A stretch of DNA of 64,000 nucleotides from Xanthobacteraceae bacterium (GCA_022841625.1 JALHRD010000015.1:1-64000); one strand, 5' to 3'. Shown: positions 9,654 through 17,612, counted from the first letter of the stretch. Numbers and translations are program-made. Notes: generated by a model not told the origin, from the sequence alone.

Positions 9654-10193
9654 TTATTGCGCACCACCATGCGCGACGCGGTTCCAGGGCGCCTGCGCAA
9701 GCAGGCGGGCCATTCCGCAGTACCCGGTCACCCCGGCCATGAACAGCCCGGCACCAACAAAGGCTGGCACTGCAAACAGCCACGGCGAAACGAACAGACC
9801 CAGCATCGTTCCTAGAAACGCCAGGCCACCCGCACCGATCTGCACCTGCCGTTGCACCTCGATCGGCTGCCGGCGATCGGTTGCGACCGGCAGCCCGGCC
9901 TTTTTCCAGGCATCGAGACCGCCGTCGATGATGAAGGCATCGCAGGCGCCGCCGACTTTACCGGCGAGTCGCGCAGCATGCGCCGCCGTTCGCGCGCCGC
10001 TTCGGCAATGAAAGACAACCGGCCTGCCTTCGTGCAAGGCGAGGTCAGCCTCATCGAGCTTGGACAGCGGCAGATGATGTGCCCCGGTCACTTTCTCGCG
10101 CGCATGCTCATCGGCCTCGCGGATATCGACAAGGATAGCGCCTTGGCTCAGCAAACGCTTGGCCTCGGCAGGACTGATTTTTGCAAGCGACAT
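9654..10193 (-). CDS. Rhodanese domain fused to DUF2892-type membrane domain
   Basis: A 179-residue protein. Residues 1-108 are a rhodanese domain (ILVDIREADEHAREKV) with active-site loop HCRSGART, catalytic Cys63. Residues 118-170 hold two hydrophobic segments (AGGLAFLGTMLGLFVSP; FAVPAFVGAGLFMAGVTGYC) of the DUF2892 type. The rhodanese domain moves sulfane sulfur, here tethered to the inner membrane. A good RBS (AAAGGAG) precedes the ATG. It is second in the operon after the ArsR-type repressor and before TauE. Confidence 0.9.
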   Translation of the reverse strand: MSLAKISPAEAKRLLSQGAILVDIREADEHAREKVTGAHHLPLSKLDEADLALHEGRPVVFHCRSGARTAAHAARLAGKVGGACDAFIIDGGLDAWKKAGLPVATDRRQPIEVQRQVQIGAGGLAFLGTMLGLFVSPWLFAVPAFVGAGLFMAGVTGYCGMARLLAQAPWNRVAHGGAQ

Positions 10194-10208
10194 GACAGAC
10201 TCCTTTGT

Positions 10209-10535
10209 TCAACGTCGGTTCCTGGGCCGGCAGTAGAGCGCGTGCAGCGTGGCCAGAAGTTCTTCGATTCGCGGATCGGCGATGCGATACCAGAGCGTCT
10301 GGCTCTCGCGCCGAAAGGCGACCAACCCCTCCTCCCGCATCTTCGCCAAATGCTGCGATAGCGCGGATTGCGATAACCCGACCGTCTCGGCGAGCGCATT
10401 GACGTTGGCCTCGCCGCACTCGACGAGCCTGCAAAGGATCAAGAGCCGCCGCTCATTGGCGAGCGCGCGTAGAACGCCCGCCACCTCCGCCGCGGCTTTT
10501 TCCATTCCCTTGGGGTTGAAGGCCTTGGTTGGCAC
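10209..10535 (-). CDS. bigR: ArsR-family persulfide-responsive repressor, BigR/SqrR type
   Basis: A 108-residue winged-HTH protein. The recognition helix is LSQSALSQHLAKMREEGLVA. It carries Cys35 (LLILCRL) and Cys102 (HALYCRP), placed like the two cysteines that form an intramolecular polysulfide bridge in BigR/SqrR regulators, plus an extra Cys40. No ArsR-type metal-site pair is obvious. GTG start with GAGGAA upstream. The gene faces a persulfide-dioxygenase-like gene across a 96-bp AT-rich interval and leads the rhodanese-tauE genes. BigR-type function is inferred from the cysteines and neighbours. Confidence 0.87.
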   Translation of the reverse strand: MPTKAFNPKGMEKAAAEVAGVLRALANERRLLILCRLVECGEANVNALAETVGLSQSALSQHLAKMREEGLVAFRRESQTLWYRIADPRIEELLATLHALYCRPRNRR

Positions 10536-10566
10536 CGTCTGTTCCTCTTATTTCCGGTATTGCTAA

Positions 10567-10582
10567 ATTAGATACTACTAAT
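10567..10582. promoter_or_regulatory. Probable operator of the BigR-like repressor
   Basis: The divergent intergenic region is AT-rich compared with its surroundings and contains the perfect inverted repeat ATTAG-N6-CTAAT, overlapped by a second imperfect pair (TAGATA at 10569-10574, TATCTG at 10584-10589). Position between repressor and target genes fits an operator controlling both directions. No binding data are available from sequence alone. Confidence 0.6.
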
Positions 10583-10631
10583 ATATCTGTCAAGAGAGAA
10601 ACGTCTTCGATCCTGTCAGGAGGTTCCAGTC

Positions 10632-11519
10632 ATGACGAAACAACCCATCATCCGGGCATTCTTCGACGAGCCCACCAACACCGTGAGCTATCTGGTCGCG
10701 GACCCCGCAACCCGAAAGGCCGCGATCATCGACCCCGTGCTCGATTACGACCACAATGCGGGAACCGTCGACACCCGCTCGGTTGAGGCCGTGCTGCAAG
10801 CCGCGGAACAGGCTGGTTCCAGCATCGAGTGGGTGCTTGAGACCCACGCCCATGCCGACCATCTCTCCGGCGCGCCTTACATCAAGGCCAAGACCGGCGC
10901 GAAGATCGGCATCGGCGAGCACATCAAGGACGTTCAGCGAATCTTCCGCCCGATCTTCAACGCCACCGATCTGGCGACCGACGGCAGCGACTTCGACCAT
11001 CTGTTCAAGGATGGCGAACGCTTTACCATCGGCACATTGGAGGGCGAGGTGCTCTATACCCCCGGTCACACGCCAGCCGATGTCGCCTATAAGATTGGCG
11101 ATGCCGTGTTTGTCGGCGACACTCTGTTCATGCCGGATTACGGAACCGCGCGCGCCGATTTCCCCGGTGGTGACGCGCACCAACTCTATCGTTCGATCCA
11201 TCGGTTGTTGGCGCTGCCGCCGGAAACCCACCTGTTCATGTGCCACGACTACAAGGCGCCCGGACGCGACCACTACGCCTGGGAGACCACCGTGAAGGAG
11301 CAACGGGCGCTAAATGTCCACGTCGGAGCAGGCGTGACGGAAGAGGAATTTGTCGCAATGCGGACCAAGCGCGATGCCACGCTGGCCGCACCGCGACTGC
11401 TGCTGCCGTCGATTCAGGTCAACATCCGGGCTGGAAAATTCCCGCCCAAGGAGGCGAACGGCGTGCGCTACCTGGTGATCCCGGTCAAATTGAAGGGTGG
11501 CGCGGAAGCCAGCGCATAA
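10632..11519 (+). CDS. Metallo-beta-lactamase-fold persulfide dioxygenase-like hydrolase
   Basis: A 295-residue MBL-fold protein of the ETHE1/Blh group. Metal ligands: THAHADHLSG (His72, His74, Asp76, His77), TPGHTPAD, VGDTLFMPDYG and FMCHDYK. ETHE1-type enzymes use one iron and oxidise glutathione persulfide to sulfite. The start has AGGAGG nine bases upstream. It is divergent from the BigR-like repressor. Together with rhodanese and TauE it forms a sulfide detoxification set: persulfide to sulfite, then export. Confidence 0.92.
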   Translation: MTKQPIIRAFFDEPTNTVSYLVADPATRKAAIIDPVLDYDHNAGTVDTRSVEAVLQAAEQAGSSIEWVLETHAHADHLSGAPYIKAKTGAKIGIGEHIKDVQRIFRPIFNATDLATDGSDFDHLFKDGERFTIGTLEGEVLYTPGHTPADVAYKIGDAVFVGDTLFMPDYGTARADFPGGDAHQLYRSIHRLLALPPETHLFMCHDYKAPGRDHYAWETTVKEQRALNVHVGAGVTEEEFVAMRTKRDATLAAPRLLLPSIQVNIRAGKFPPKEANGVRYLVIPVKLKGGAEASA

Positions 11520-11543
11520 AAAAGCAACCGCCGCAAACCATGA

Positions 11544-12248
11544 TCAGCCGACCGTCGTACCAAAGATGGCACCGATGCCTGCGGTCAGCGCCATCGCCAA
11601 CGCGCCCCAGAATGCTACGCGCGCCGTAGCCTTCAGAGCATTTGCGCCACCGGCCCACGCACCGATCGCACCGAGCAGAGCGAGAAAACCCAGCGATGCG
11701 GCTGCGACAACAGGGACGAGCATGCCGCGGGGAGCGGTTATCACCATCGCTAGCGGCAGCGCAGCGCCGATTGCGAACGTCGCAGCCGAAGTCAGCGCGG
11801 CCTGCACCGGGCGAGCCGCGGTAATCTCCGAAATCCCGAGCTCGTCACGTGCGTGCGCCGCCAGCGCATCTTTCGCCATCAATTGCTGCGCCACCTGACG
11901 GGCGAGTTCCGGATCGACGCCCCGCGCGACATAGGTACTAGCAAGTTCTTCTCGTTCAAACTCCACGTCATCGCTGAGTTCCTTGCGTTCGCGCGCAAGG
12001 TCCGCCTGCTCGGTGTCGGATTGCGAGCTGACGGACACATACTCGCCCGCCGCCATCGACATCGCGCCGGCGACAAGCCCTGCGACACCCACTACCAAGA
12101 CCTCGCTTTGGCTCGTTGCCGCTGCGGCAACGCCAACAATCAGGCTTGCGGTCGAGATGATCCCGTCATTGGCCCCAAGTACGGCAGCACGCAACCACCC
12201 GATGCGCGCGACGAGATGCGATTCCGGATGCAGCCGAAGACGGCTCAT
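11544..12248 (-). CDS. VIT1/CCC1-family metal transporter
   Basis: A 234-residue membrane protein with the VIT family pattern: GWLRAAVLGANDGIISTASL in the first helix, then LVAGAMSMAAGEYVSVSSQS, a charged cytoplasmic segment of about 70 residues (ERKELSDDVEFEREELASTY), and three C-terminal hydrophobic helices. VIT1/CCC1 proteins transport Fe(II) or Mn(II). It converges with the MBL-fold gene; no link to that cluster is evident apart from proximity. Confidence 0.9.
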   Translation of the reverse strand: MSRLRLHPESHLVARIGWLRAAVLGANDGIISTASLIVGVAAAATSQSEVLVVGVAGLVAGAMSMAAGEYVSVSSQSDTEQADLARERKELSDDVEFEREELASTYVARGVDPELARQVAQQLMAKDALAAHARDELGISEITAARPVQAALTSAATFAIGAALPLAMVITAPRGMLVPVVAAASLGFLALLGAIGAWAGGANALKATARVAFWGALAMALTAGIGAIFGTTVG

Positions 12249-12357
12249 GGCGAACTCCTGATTGCTTCTGCGCTTGCTATTGTACCATGCGACCGGTCCG
12301 GATTGCCGTCGAGCCGGCGAGGTATCCCGCCAAGGGCAGAGTTAAGCGTCGCGGTTC

Positions 12358-12488
12358 CAGCGCGGCAATGGCTTCGGCGCCACGTCGAAACGCGGGATGC
12401 GCGGTCACGTCGTCGACGCGCTCGGCACCGATATAGCCGACGCGGCCGTCGCGCATATGCTGGAGTTTTAGCCGCCCGTTGTCAGCAT
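12358..12488 (-). pseudogene. Frameshifted N-terminal remnant of an HpaB-type monooxygenase
   Basis: Reading the minus strand from 12488 gives MLTTGG then a stop. The frame entered just after it gives LKLQHMRDGRVGYIGAE, then RVDDVTAHPAFRRGAEAIAA. This is the N-terminus of 4-hydroxyphenylacetate 3-monooxygenase (HpaB) large subunits: a M-L-x-T-G opening, then LRDGR and GERVxDVTxHPAFR. At least one small indel separates the two parts, and resemblance ends near 12358. It is too short to be functional. It lies directly downstream of a Bug receptor on the same strand. Confidence 0.7.
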
Positions 12489-12495
12489 GCGGCGC

Positions 12496-13542
12496 CTAAC
12501 GCCCCATCGCGTCCTTGGCCTTTTCGAGAAGTTCGGGAGAGAACGCCGCAAACTGCTTAAGCAGCGCCATGACTTCATCCGCCGGGACCGGATCGATGTC
12601 GAGGCCGGCCTTGCTCGCCTCGGCGAGGAATTGCGTATCCTTCATGGTGGCAAACAAAGCGGTGCGCAGCGCTGCGAGCCGGTCGGCCGGAATTCCGGGC
12701 GGACCCGCCAGCGGCCGGCCGAGCAACAACTGCCCGAAATGGAATTGCAGGATCGCACGGTCTTCGTCGGTCTTGGCATAGTCGAACACGCTTGGGATCT
12801 TTCCGAATTGGTCGGACCGCTTGCTGCCCATCTGGATGAACAGCGTCATCCGCCCGTCTTTGACTTCGGCGCCGAATTGCGAATTGACCGATGAGCCAAA
12901 CATGCCGCAGGTGCCGTTCACTTCGCCGCGCTGCATCGCTATGTTGATATCGCGCGTGCCCTTGTATCCCGCAATGACCTTGAAGTTCGCCTTCAGCACG
13001 TTCTTGAGCACCATTGGATGCTGATAGGTGATGGCCGCCGGCGCGCCGCCGCCGATGATCGTCTCCTTGGTCAGCATCTCCTCGAACGTCATGGCGGCGC
13101 CAGGATGCTGCCAGACGCCGCAATAAGCCACGTCCTGCGACATCGATCCGATCCAGCTGAATTTCATCGCTTCAAACAGCGCCGACTTGTTGCCCATCAG
13201 CGGTTCCATCAGCGCCGACGACGCGAACATGGCGAGCGCCAGACCGTCCGGCGCATATTTGGCGTAAATCGTGTTGGCCGCGGTCAAGGAGCCCGCGCCC
13301 GGAAGGTTGGAGGCCACCACCGTCGGCTGGCCCGGCAGGAACCGGCCGTAGTGCCGCGCCAACACCCGTACATAGGTGTCATAGCCGCCGCCAGGCGGGA
13401 ACCCGGCGATCAGCGACAGGGTCTTGCCTTTGTAAAAATCGGCAACGGTTTCGGCGGTTGCCGGCGCAGCCGCCACGCCAAGAATGGCCGCCAGCGCGAT
13501 GGCGGCGCGCGACGCCCGATTGGAAATAAAAATAACATGCAT
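12496..13542 (-). CDS. Bug-family (tripartite tricarboxylate transporter) receptor
   Basis: A 348-residue periplasmic binding protein. The ATG at 13542 follows GGAGCG and gives a signal peptide ending ...AAPATAETVADFYKG. The Bug-like core is LSLIAGFPPGGGYDTYVRVL and NLPGAGSLTAANTIYAKYAP. It resembles the divergent branch of Bug proteins that begin with FYKGKT. No TctAB carrier is near. A degraded HpaB fragment lies immediately downstream, hinting that the receptor once served an aromatic-compound pathway. Confidence 0.88.
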   Translation of the reverse strand: MHVIFISNRASRAAIALAAILGVAAAPATAETVADFYKGKTLSLIAGFPPGGGYDTYVRVLARHYGRFLPGQPTVVASNLPGAGSLTAANTIYAKYAPDGLALAMFASSALMEPLMGNKSALFEAMKFSWIGSMSQDVAYCGVWQHPGAAMTFEEMLTKETIIGGGAPAAITYQHPMVLKNVLKANFKVIAGYKGTRDINIAMQRGEVNGTCGMFGSSVNSQFGAEVKDGRMTLFIQMGSKRSDQFGKIPSVFDYAKTDEDRAILQFHFGQLLLGRPLAGPPGIPADRLAALRTALFATMKDTQFLAEASKAGLDIDPVPADEVMALLKQFAAFSPELLEKAKDAMGR

Positions 13543-13595
13543 TGTTCGCTCCTTGATTATCCGGATGCGAGTAAGAACCGGGGCGATGCGCCTAT

Positions 13596-14282
13596 TCACT
13601 GCCGCACCAGCAGCATTGGATCGGTGGTCAGCGGCACCCGCTCCCACACCGTGGCATCGCTTTCCGAGAACCGCCAGCTACCGCCGCGCCCAATCAGAAC
13701 AAGCTGATCGCGATCAAGCTGCCATGTCGACGGATTGAACGCGGCAATGGTCTTGTCGCAGCCGGGCTTTATCAGCACCCGGTAGACGCTCTCGCCGCCC
13801 GCGGCTTTGGACAATGTCAGCCGGCACAGCGGCTTGTCGGCCTCGCGCAGGAGGTTCCAGTCGCCAACCAATTGCTCGACCGTGCGGGTCTCGACCTTTA
13901 CCGCGGCCTGGGTCTGCAAGAACAACAGGCCGTCTGCGCCACGTTCGGACTCAAACAGGCCATTCTCGACCTCGGTGAATTCCAGTACCGCACGGCCCTT
14001 GGCGTCGATCAGCCGCAATACATCCTTCGGGCCAAACGCCCAGGCCACAACCACACCCAGCGCTGGATAAGCGGTGGCGCATTCCGCATCCAGATCGACC
14101 TTGAATCCGCCGGCCGCCCGCTCGACGCTGAATGACAGCGGACAGCGGCGGTCGCGATCGACATTGGAAATCTCCCAGCCGCCCACCATGTTCTGCGCCA
14201 AGTCGCTGACGGTGCCTTCAGCCACGACAACGCCAGGCAGTGTGGTCAGGACCAAAGCCGCGAGCAGGGCGACGGGACGCAT
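13596..14282 (-). CDS. Secreted protein with two AprI/Inh-type domains
   Basis: A 228-residue protein from the ATG at 14282 with a signal peptide (MRPVALLAALVLTTLPGVVV). Two similar domains follow: one starts MVGGWEISNVDRDRRCPLSF and the second LVGDWNLLREADKPLCRLTL. Each carries a pair of Cys residues, a W in the first strand and a hydrophobic LRLIDAKG / QLVLIGRG strand. This is the AprI/Inh small beta-barrel family of periplasmic metalloprotease inhibitors, usually present once per protein. No partner protease is seen nearby. The inhibitor role is family-based only. Confidence 0.8.
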   Translation of the reverse strand: MRPVALLAALVLTTLPGVVVAEGTVSDLAQNMVGGWEISNVDRDRRCPLSFSVERAAGGFKVDLDAECATAYPALGVVVAWAFGPKDVLRLIDAKGRAVLEFTEVENGLFESERGADGLLFLQTQAAVKVETRTVEQLVGDWNLLREADKPLCRLTLSKAAGGESVYRVLIKPGCDKTIAAFNPSTWQLDRDQLVLIGRGGSWRFSESDATVWERVPLTTDPMLLVRQ

Positions 14283-14339
14283 GATGAACTCATTGGACGA
14301 AAGCGTGGAAAAAAATGCTAGCACAGCGGTTCCGGCGCG

Positions 14340-15323
14340 TCATGCGCCGGTCCGGCGCGGCGGCCACGGCGTCTCCGGCACCGGCGTCAGTGGCCCCTTG
14401 CCGGCGGCCCAGGCGTTGAGATTGTCAACCACGAGTTGATCCATCAGCGTGCGGGTGTAGACCGACCCCGAACCGAGATGCGGGAACAAGACAATATTTT
14501 CCATCGCGATCAGTTCGGCCGGCACTTCCGGTTCGTTGACATAAACATCAAGGCCGGCCGACATGATGGTCTTGTTCTTGAGGGCTTCGATCAGCGCCGG
14601 CTCGTCGACCACCGAACCGCGCGCCATATTGATGAGGATGCCGTCCGGCCCAAGCGCCTTGAGCACGTCGGCATTGATCAGATTCTTGGTCGCCGGCCCG
14701 CCCGGCGTAATGACGACCAGGATGTCCACATCGCGCGCCATACCGAGCAAATTGGGATAGTAACGGTAGCCGACGCCGGCAGCGGGACGGCGCGAATGGT
14801 ACACCACCGGCACTTTCATTGCGTCAAGCCGCCGCGCAATCGCCTGACCGATCGCGCCCATGCCGACCATCCCGACGGTGCGGTTGCGCAGCGTCGCCTT
14901 GGTCAACGGATAAGCGCGCTCGCGCCACTTGCCGGCACGCAGATAGCGCTCGGCCTGCGGGAACTCGCGAACCGTGCAGAGGATCAAACCAAGCGCGGTG
15001 TCGGCAACCTCCTCATTGAGCACGGTTGGCGTGTTCGTAACCGTGATGCCGTGCTCGGCCGCCCATTTGACATCGACATGGTCGTAACCGACCGCGAAGG
15101 TGGAGACGATCTCAAGCTTCGGTAGCTTCGACATCAGCTCCGCGCCGATCTTGTCGGACGACACGCTCACCGCCATGGCGCGCACGCGCGGCCCGACCTC
15201 CTTGAGCAGCGCTTCGCGGTCGTCGGCATCGGCGAGCCGATGAACGGTGAACCCGGCAAGCCCGTTGACGATGGTCGGCTTTGGCGGGCCCGACAGCAGA
15301 ACTTCGATCTTGCCATCAGCCAT
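14340..15323 (-). CDS. D-2-hydroxyacid dehydrogenase
   Basis: A 327-residue NAD(P)-dependent enzyme of the glyoxylate/hydroxypyruvate reductase type. The Rossmann motif is VGMVGMGAIGQAIARRLDAM. Catalytic elements are INMARGSVVDEPALIEAL (signature strand), the acid in LDVYVNEPEVP and the His of LFPHLGSGSVYTR. It reduces a 2-ketoacid to a 2-hydroxyacid or the reverse. Its start overlaps the preceding membrane-protein gene by 8 bases, placing it last in the 2-oxoacid dehydrogenase operon. Confidence 0.92.
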   Translation of the reverse strand: MADGKIEVLLSGPPKPTIVNGLAGFTVHRLADADDREALLKEVGPRVRAMAVSVSSDKIGAELMSKLPKLEIVSTFAVGYDHVDVKWAAEHGITVTNTPTVLNEEVADTALGLILCTVREFPQAERYLRAGKWRERAYPLTKATLRNRTVGMVGMGAIGQAIARRLDAMKVPVVYHSRRPAAGVGYRYYPNLLGMARDVDILVVITPGGPATKNLINADVLKALGPDGILINMARGSVVDEPALIEALKNKTIMSAGLDVYVNEPEVPAELIAMENIVLFPHLGSGSVYTRTLMDQLVVDNLNAWAAGKGPLTPVPETPWPPRRTGA

Positions 15324-15738
15324 GTTTGGTTACTGCTCCGCGGTTGATCCAGGCCAGCACCAGGCCGGTCAGCACGACCCGAACGGAATCGAATGCAATC
15401 TGTTTGAAGGCGACGAACAGCGGCACCGGCGTGACCACATGATAGATCAGATAGACCGGCACGACCGCGATCAGCGCGACCGCGATCCCGTAACGGATTC
15501 CCTGTGCCAGCCAAGGCTTGTCGTCCTGGCCTTGCAGGTAGACCCAAGCAAACGCGACACTGAACAGCGCATGGGCCAGAAACATCCAATAGACAATCGC
15601 CTGGGCATCCAACTGCTTGCGCATCCAGCTCTGCATCGTCATGTAGTCGCCATGCAGCAGAAACCCATGCACGAACCAGCTCAAGGCCGCCGTCATGACA
15701 AACACGACGATGGTGGAGATCCAGAATTTCCCAGTCAT
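15316..15738 (-). CDS. Small integral membrane protein, unknown
   Basis: A 140-residue protein with four predicted hydrophobic helices: ISTIVVFVMTAALSWFVHGF, IVYWMFLAHALFSVAFAWVY, YGIAVALIAVVPVYLIYHVV and VRVVLTGLVLAWIN. I do not recognise a characterised family. It starts 16 bases after the E2 gene and overlaps the 2-hydroxyacid dehydrogenase gene, so it belongs to the same transcript. Confidence 0.78.
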   Translation of the reverse strand: MTGKFWISTIVVFVMTAALSWFVHGFLLHGDYMTMQSWMRKQLDAQAIVYWMFLAHALFSVAFAWVYLQGQDDKPWLAQGIRYGIAVALIAVVPVYLIYHVVTPVPLFVAFKQIAFDSVRVVLTGLVLAWINRGAVTKHG

Positions 15739-15754
15739 CGCTTCCTCCCCGAAG

Positions 15755-17212
15755 CTATACCAGTGCGGTCACCGGCTGCTCGACAAACGCCTTGAATGCT
15801 GCCAGGAGTTCAGCCCCGAGCGCGCCATCGACCACGCGATGATCGCACGACAGCGTCACGGTCATGATGCTGGCGAAGCCGGCGCTGCCGTCGGCCTTCT
15901 CGACCGCTTGGCGCCGCGCCGCGCCGACAGCGAGAATAGTCGCGTGCGGTGGATTGATGATCGCCGAAAATTCGCGCACCCCATACATGCCGAGATTGGA
16001 GATCGCCGAGGATCCGCCCTGGTACTCGTTCGGCATCAACTTCTTGGCGCGCGCCCGCGCGGCGAGTTCACCCATTTCGGCGGAAATCGCCGTGAGCGAC
16101 TTCTGCTCGGCCCGCCGGATCACCGGCGTCAGTAGCCCGCCTTCAATCGCAACCGCGATGCCGATGTCTGAGTGCTTAAACCGCAAAATGCGATCGTCCG
16201 CCCACACCGCATTGGCGGCCGGCACCCGCTGCAAGGCCGCAGCCCACATTTTAATAATGAAATCGTTGACCGAAAGCCGATAGGCCGGCGCGGTTCCCAC
16301 CCGACCCTCGCCCAGCGAAAGGGCGTTCACGCCCGTCTTCGACGGGCTATGCGGAGGAAGGCTGGGGAGGGAGGGCGCCGCGCCATTGGCATCTTCCCGC
16401 ATCGCCAATAGCCGCCCGATTTCGACATCGGCGGTGAGATAAAAATGCGGGACGGTCTGCTTCGATTCCACCAGCCGCGCAGCGATGGTCTTGCGCATTG
16501 CGTCGAGCGGAACTTGTTCGAACGGCACGTCGCGGTAGAGCGCCATCACCGCGGTAGCCGACGCCCCCCGCGCCGCCATCCCGACTGCGCGTGGCTGCGA
16601 CCCAAGCGCCAATTCCACGTCGCGAGCGACGATCCGCCCATGCGGGCCCGACGGTTGGACGCGGCCGAGATCGACGCCGCCCTCCGACGCAAGCCTTCTG
16701 GCCAACGGCGTGACGACCGCGCCGCCGGCAAGGCGCGCCGGGCCAAAATTACGCTCGGGCGTGCGAACCTCGAAGAACGGATCAAGCGGCACGGATGCCG
16801 CCGGTGCGGCACCGACAATCCGCTCGTCCCCGCGAAAGCGGCGACCCAGTGCAACCCCCTCCCCTCCCTCCCCCGCAAGCGGGGGAGGGTTAGGGAGGGG
16901 GCCCGCTTTCGCGGCAATGAGCGGAGGAGAGGTCCCAGCGCTGCTGGCCCGCAACGGTGTTGACTGTGCCGTTGCCCCGCCGGCGCCCGCGATCACCGCA
17001 ACCACCGCGCCGACCAACGCCACCTCGCCCACACCGACGCGAATTTCCGCGAGCGTACCGGCGGCGGTGGCTGGCACCTCCATCGACACTTTGTCGGTCT
17101 CGATCTCAAACAGGTTGTCGCCCGGCTTGACGGCATCGCCGGCCGACTTGAACCACTTCGTGATCTTGCCCTCAGCCACGGTCTCACCGAGCTGCGGCAT
17201 CAACACGTCCAT
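15755..17212 (-). CDS. 2-oxoacid dehydrogenase complex E2 (dihydrolipoyl acyltransferase)
   Basis: A 485-residue E2. The lipoyl domain (residues 1-75) has its lipoyl lysine at Lys41 in EIETDKVSMEV. A peripheral-subunit-binding domain lies at about 165-200 (VVTPLARRLASEGGVDLGRV). The catalytic domain runs from about 225 to the end, with the acyltransferase motif SCDHRVVDGALGAE (His and Asp). Two proline/glycine-rich segments are not family-like: residues about 99-128 in the linker and about 288-307 in a loop of the catalytic domain, both encoded by palindromic repeats. The frame stays open, so it is probably functional. The acyl substrate is unknown. Confidence 0.93.
   Translation of the reverse strand: MDVLMPQLGETVAEGKITKWFKSAGDAVKPGDNLFEIETDKVSMEVPATAAGTLAEIRVGVGEVALVGAVVAVIAGAGGATAQSTPLRASSAGTSPPLIAAKAGPLPNPPPLAGEGGEGVALGRRFRGDERIVGAAPAASVPLDPFFEVRTPERNFGPARLAGGAVVTPLARRLASEGGVDLGRVQPSGPHGRIVARDVELALGSQPRAVGMAARGASATAVMALYRDVPFEQVPLDAMRKTIAARLVESKQTVPHFYLTADVEIGRLLAMREDANGAAPSLPSLPPHSPSKTGVNALSLGEGRVGTAPAYRLSVNDFIIKMWAAALQRVPAANAVWADDRILRFKHSDIGIAVAIEGGLLTPVIRRAEQKSLTAISAEMGELAARARAKKLMPNEYQGGSSAISNLGMYGVREFSAIINPPHATILAVGAARRQAVEKADGSAGFASIMTVTLSCDHRVVDGALGAELLAAFKAFVEQPVTALV
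16331..16347. repeat. Small hairpin repeat inside the E2 gene
   Basis: GCCCGT-CTTCG-ACGGGC forms a 6-bp stem in a GC-rich block (about 16300-16385) that encodes an atypical PSLPSLPPHSPSKTG segment of E2, located between the conserved LLAMREDAN and YRLSVNDF motifs. It looks like a second intragenic palindromic element kept in frame. Confidence 0.55.
16830..16914. repeat. 85-bp nested palindromic repeat within the E2 coding sequence
   Basis: The outer arms are CCGCGAAAGCGG (16830-16841) and its exact complement CCGCTTTCGCGG (16903-16914). A middle pair CCCCCTCCC / GGGAGGGGG sits at 16855-16863 and 16893-16901, and an inner 11-bp pair CCCTCCCCCGC / GCGGGGGAGGG (16866-16876, 16879-16889) closes over AA. 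It has the look of a rhizobial repetitive intergenic palindrome, but it lies in the lipoyl-domain linker of E2 and is translated as a PLPNPPPLAGEGGEG-type peptide. Confidence 0.85.
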
Positions 17213-17222
17213 CAGAAATTCC

Positions 17223-17612
17223 TCACTTCAGCCGCTGCCAATGCACCTGATAATTCGTGTCCGGCGGATTGAGTATCAGCCGATCGCCTTCGATCGTGTA
17301 TTTGCGCACCAGATCCGCGGTATCGCCGGGCTGCACGCTGCCCAGCCGATGATGCGTCACGGTCTGCGCCCGCTCATCAATGCTGTAGGTGCCGAAATAG
17401 GCGATGTAGCCATCCAACGCAGCGAGCGCTTCCTCGGATGTCGGCTTGGCGCCGGCCTTCGGAACGGTGCTGCCCGGCGACACCTGGCAGACCATGGCGC
17501 CGGACGGCGCGTAATAGATCATGCCCTTGCCGTTAGGACGGGTCGATTTGCCGTCCATGGTCGCATCGACATAGCGCCAGGCGCCGTGCAGCGGATGAGA
17601 CGAAACGCTCAT
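17223..17612 (-). CDS. Lipocalin-like domain protein, paralogue 1
   Basis: A 129-residue beta-rich protein from the ATG at 17612, which overlaps the TGA of the upstream paralogue as ATGA and has GGAG in that gene's last codons. Motifs: LHGAWRYVDATMDGK, GMIYYAPSGAMVCQV, YIAYFGTYSIDERAQTVTHH and LILNPP. This matches the small lipocalin-like family of single-domain ligand-binding proteins (W at start, YFGTY, THH). No signal peptide. It lies 10 bases before E2. Function unknown. Confidence 0.82.
   Translation of the reverse strand: MSVSSHPLHGAWRYVDATMDGKSTRPNGKGMIYYAPSGAMVCQVSPGSTVPKAGAKPTSEEALAALDGYIAYFGTYSIDERAQTVTHHRLGSVQPGDTADLVRKYTIEGDRLILNPPDTNYQVHWQRLK

Noticed and set aside
16830-16914. 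Possible CRISPR repeat or intrinsic terminator
   Set aside because: Single copy, no spacers, and it lies inside the E2 reading frame without a T-run, so neither fits.
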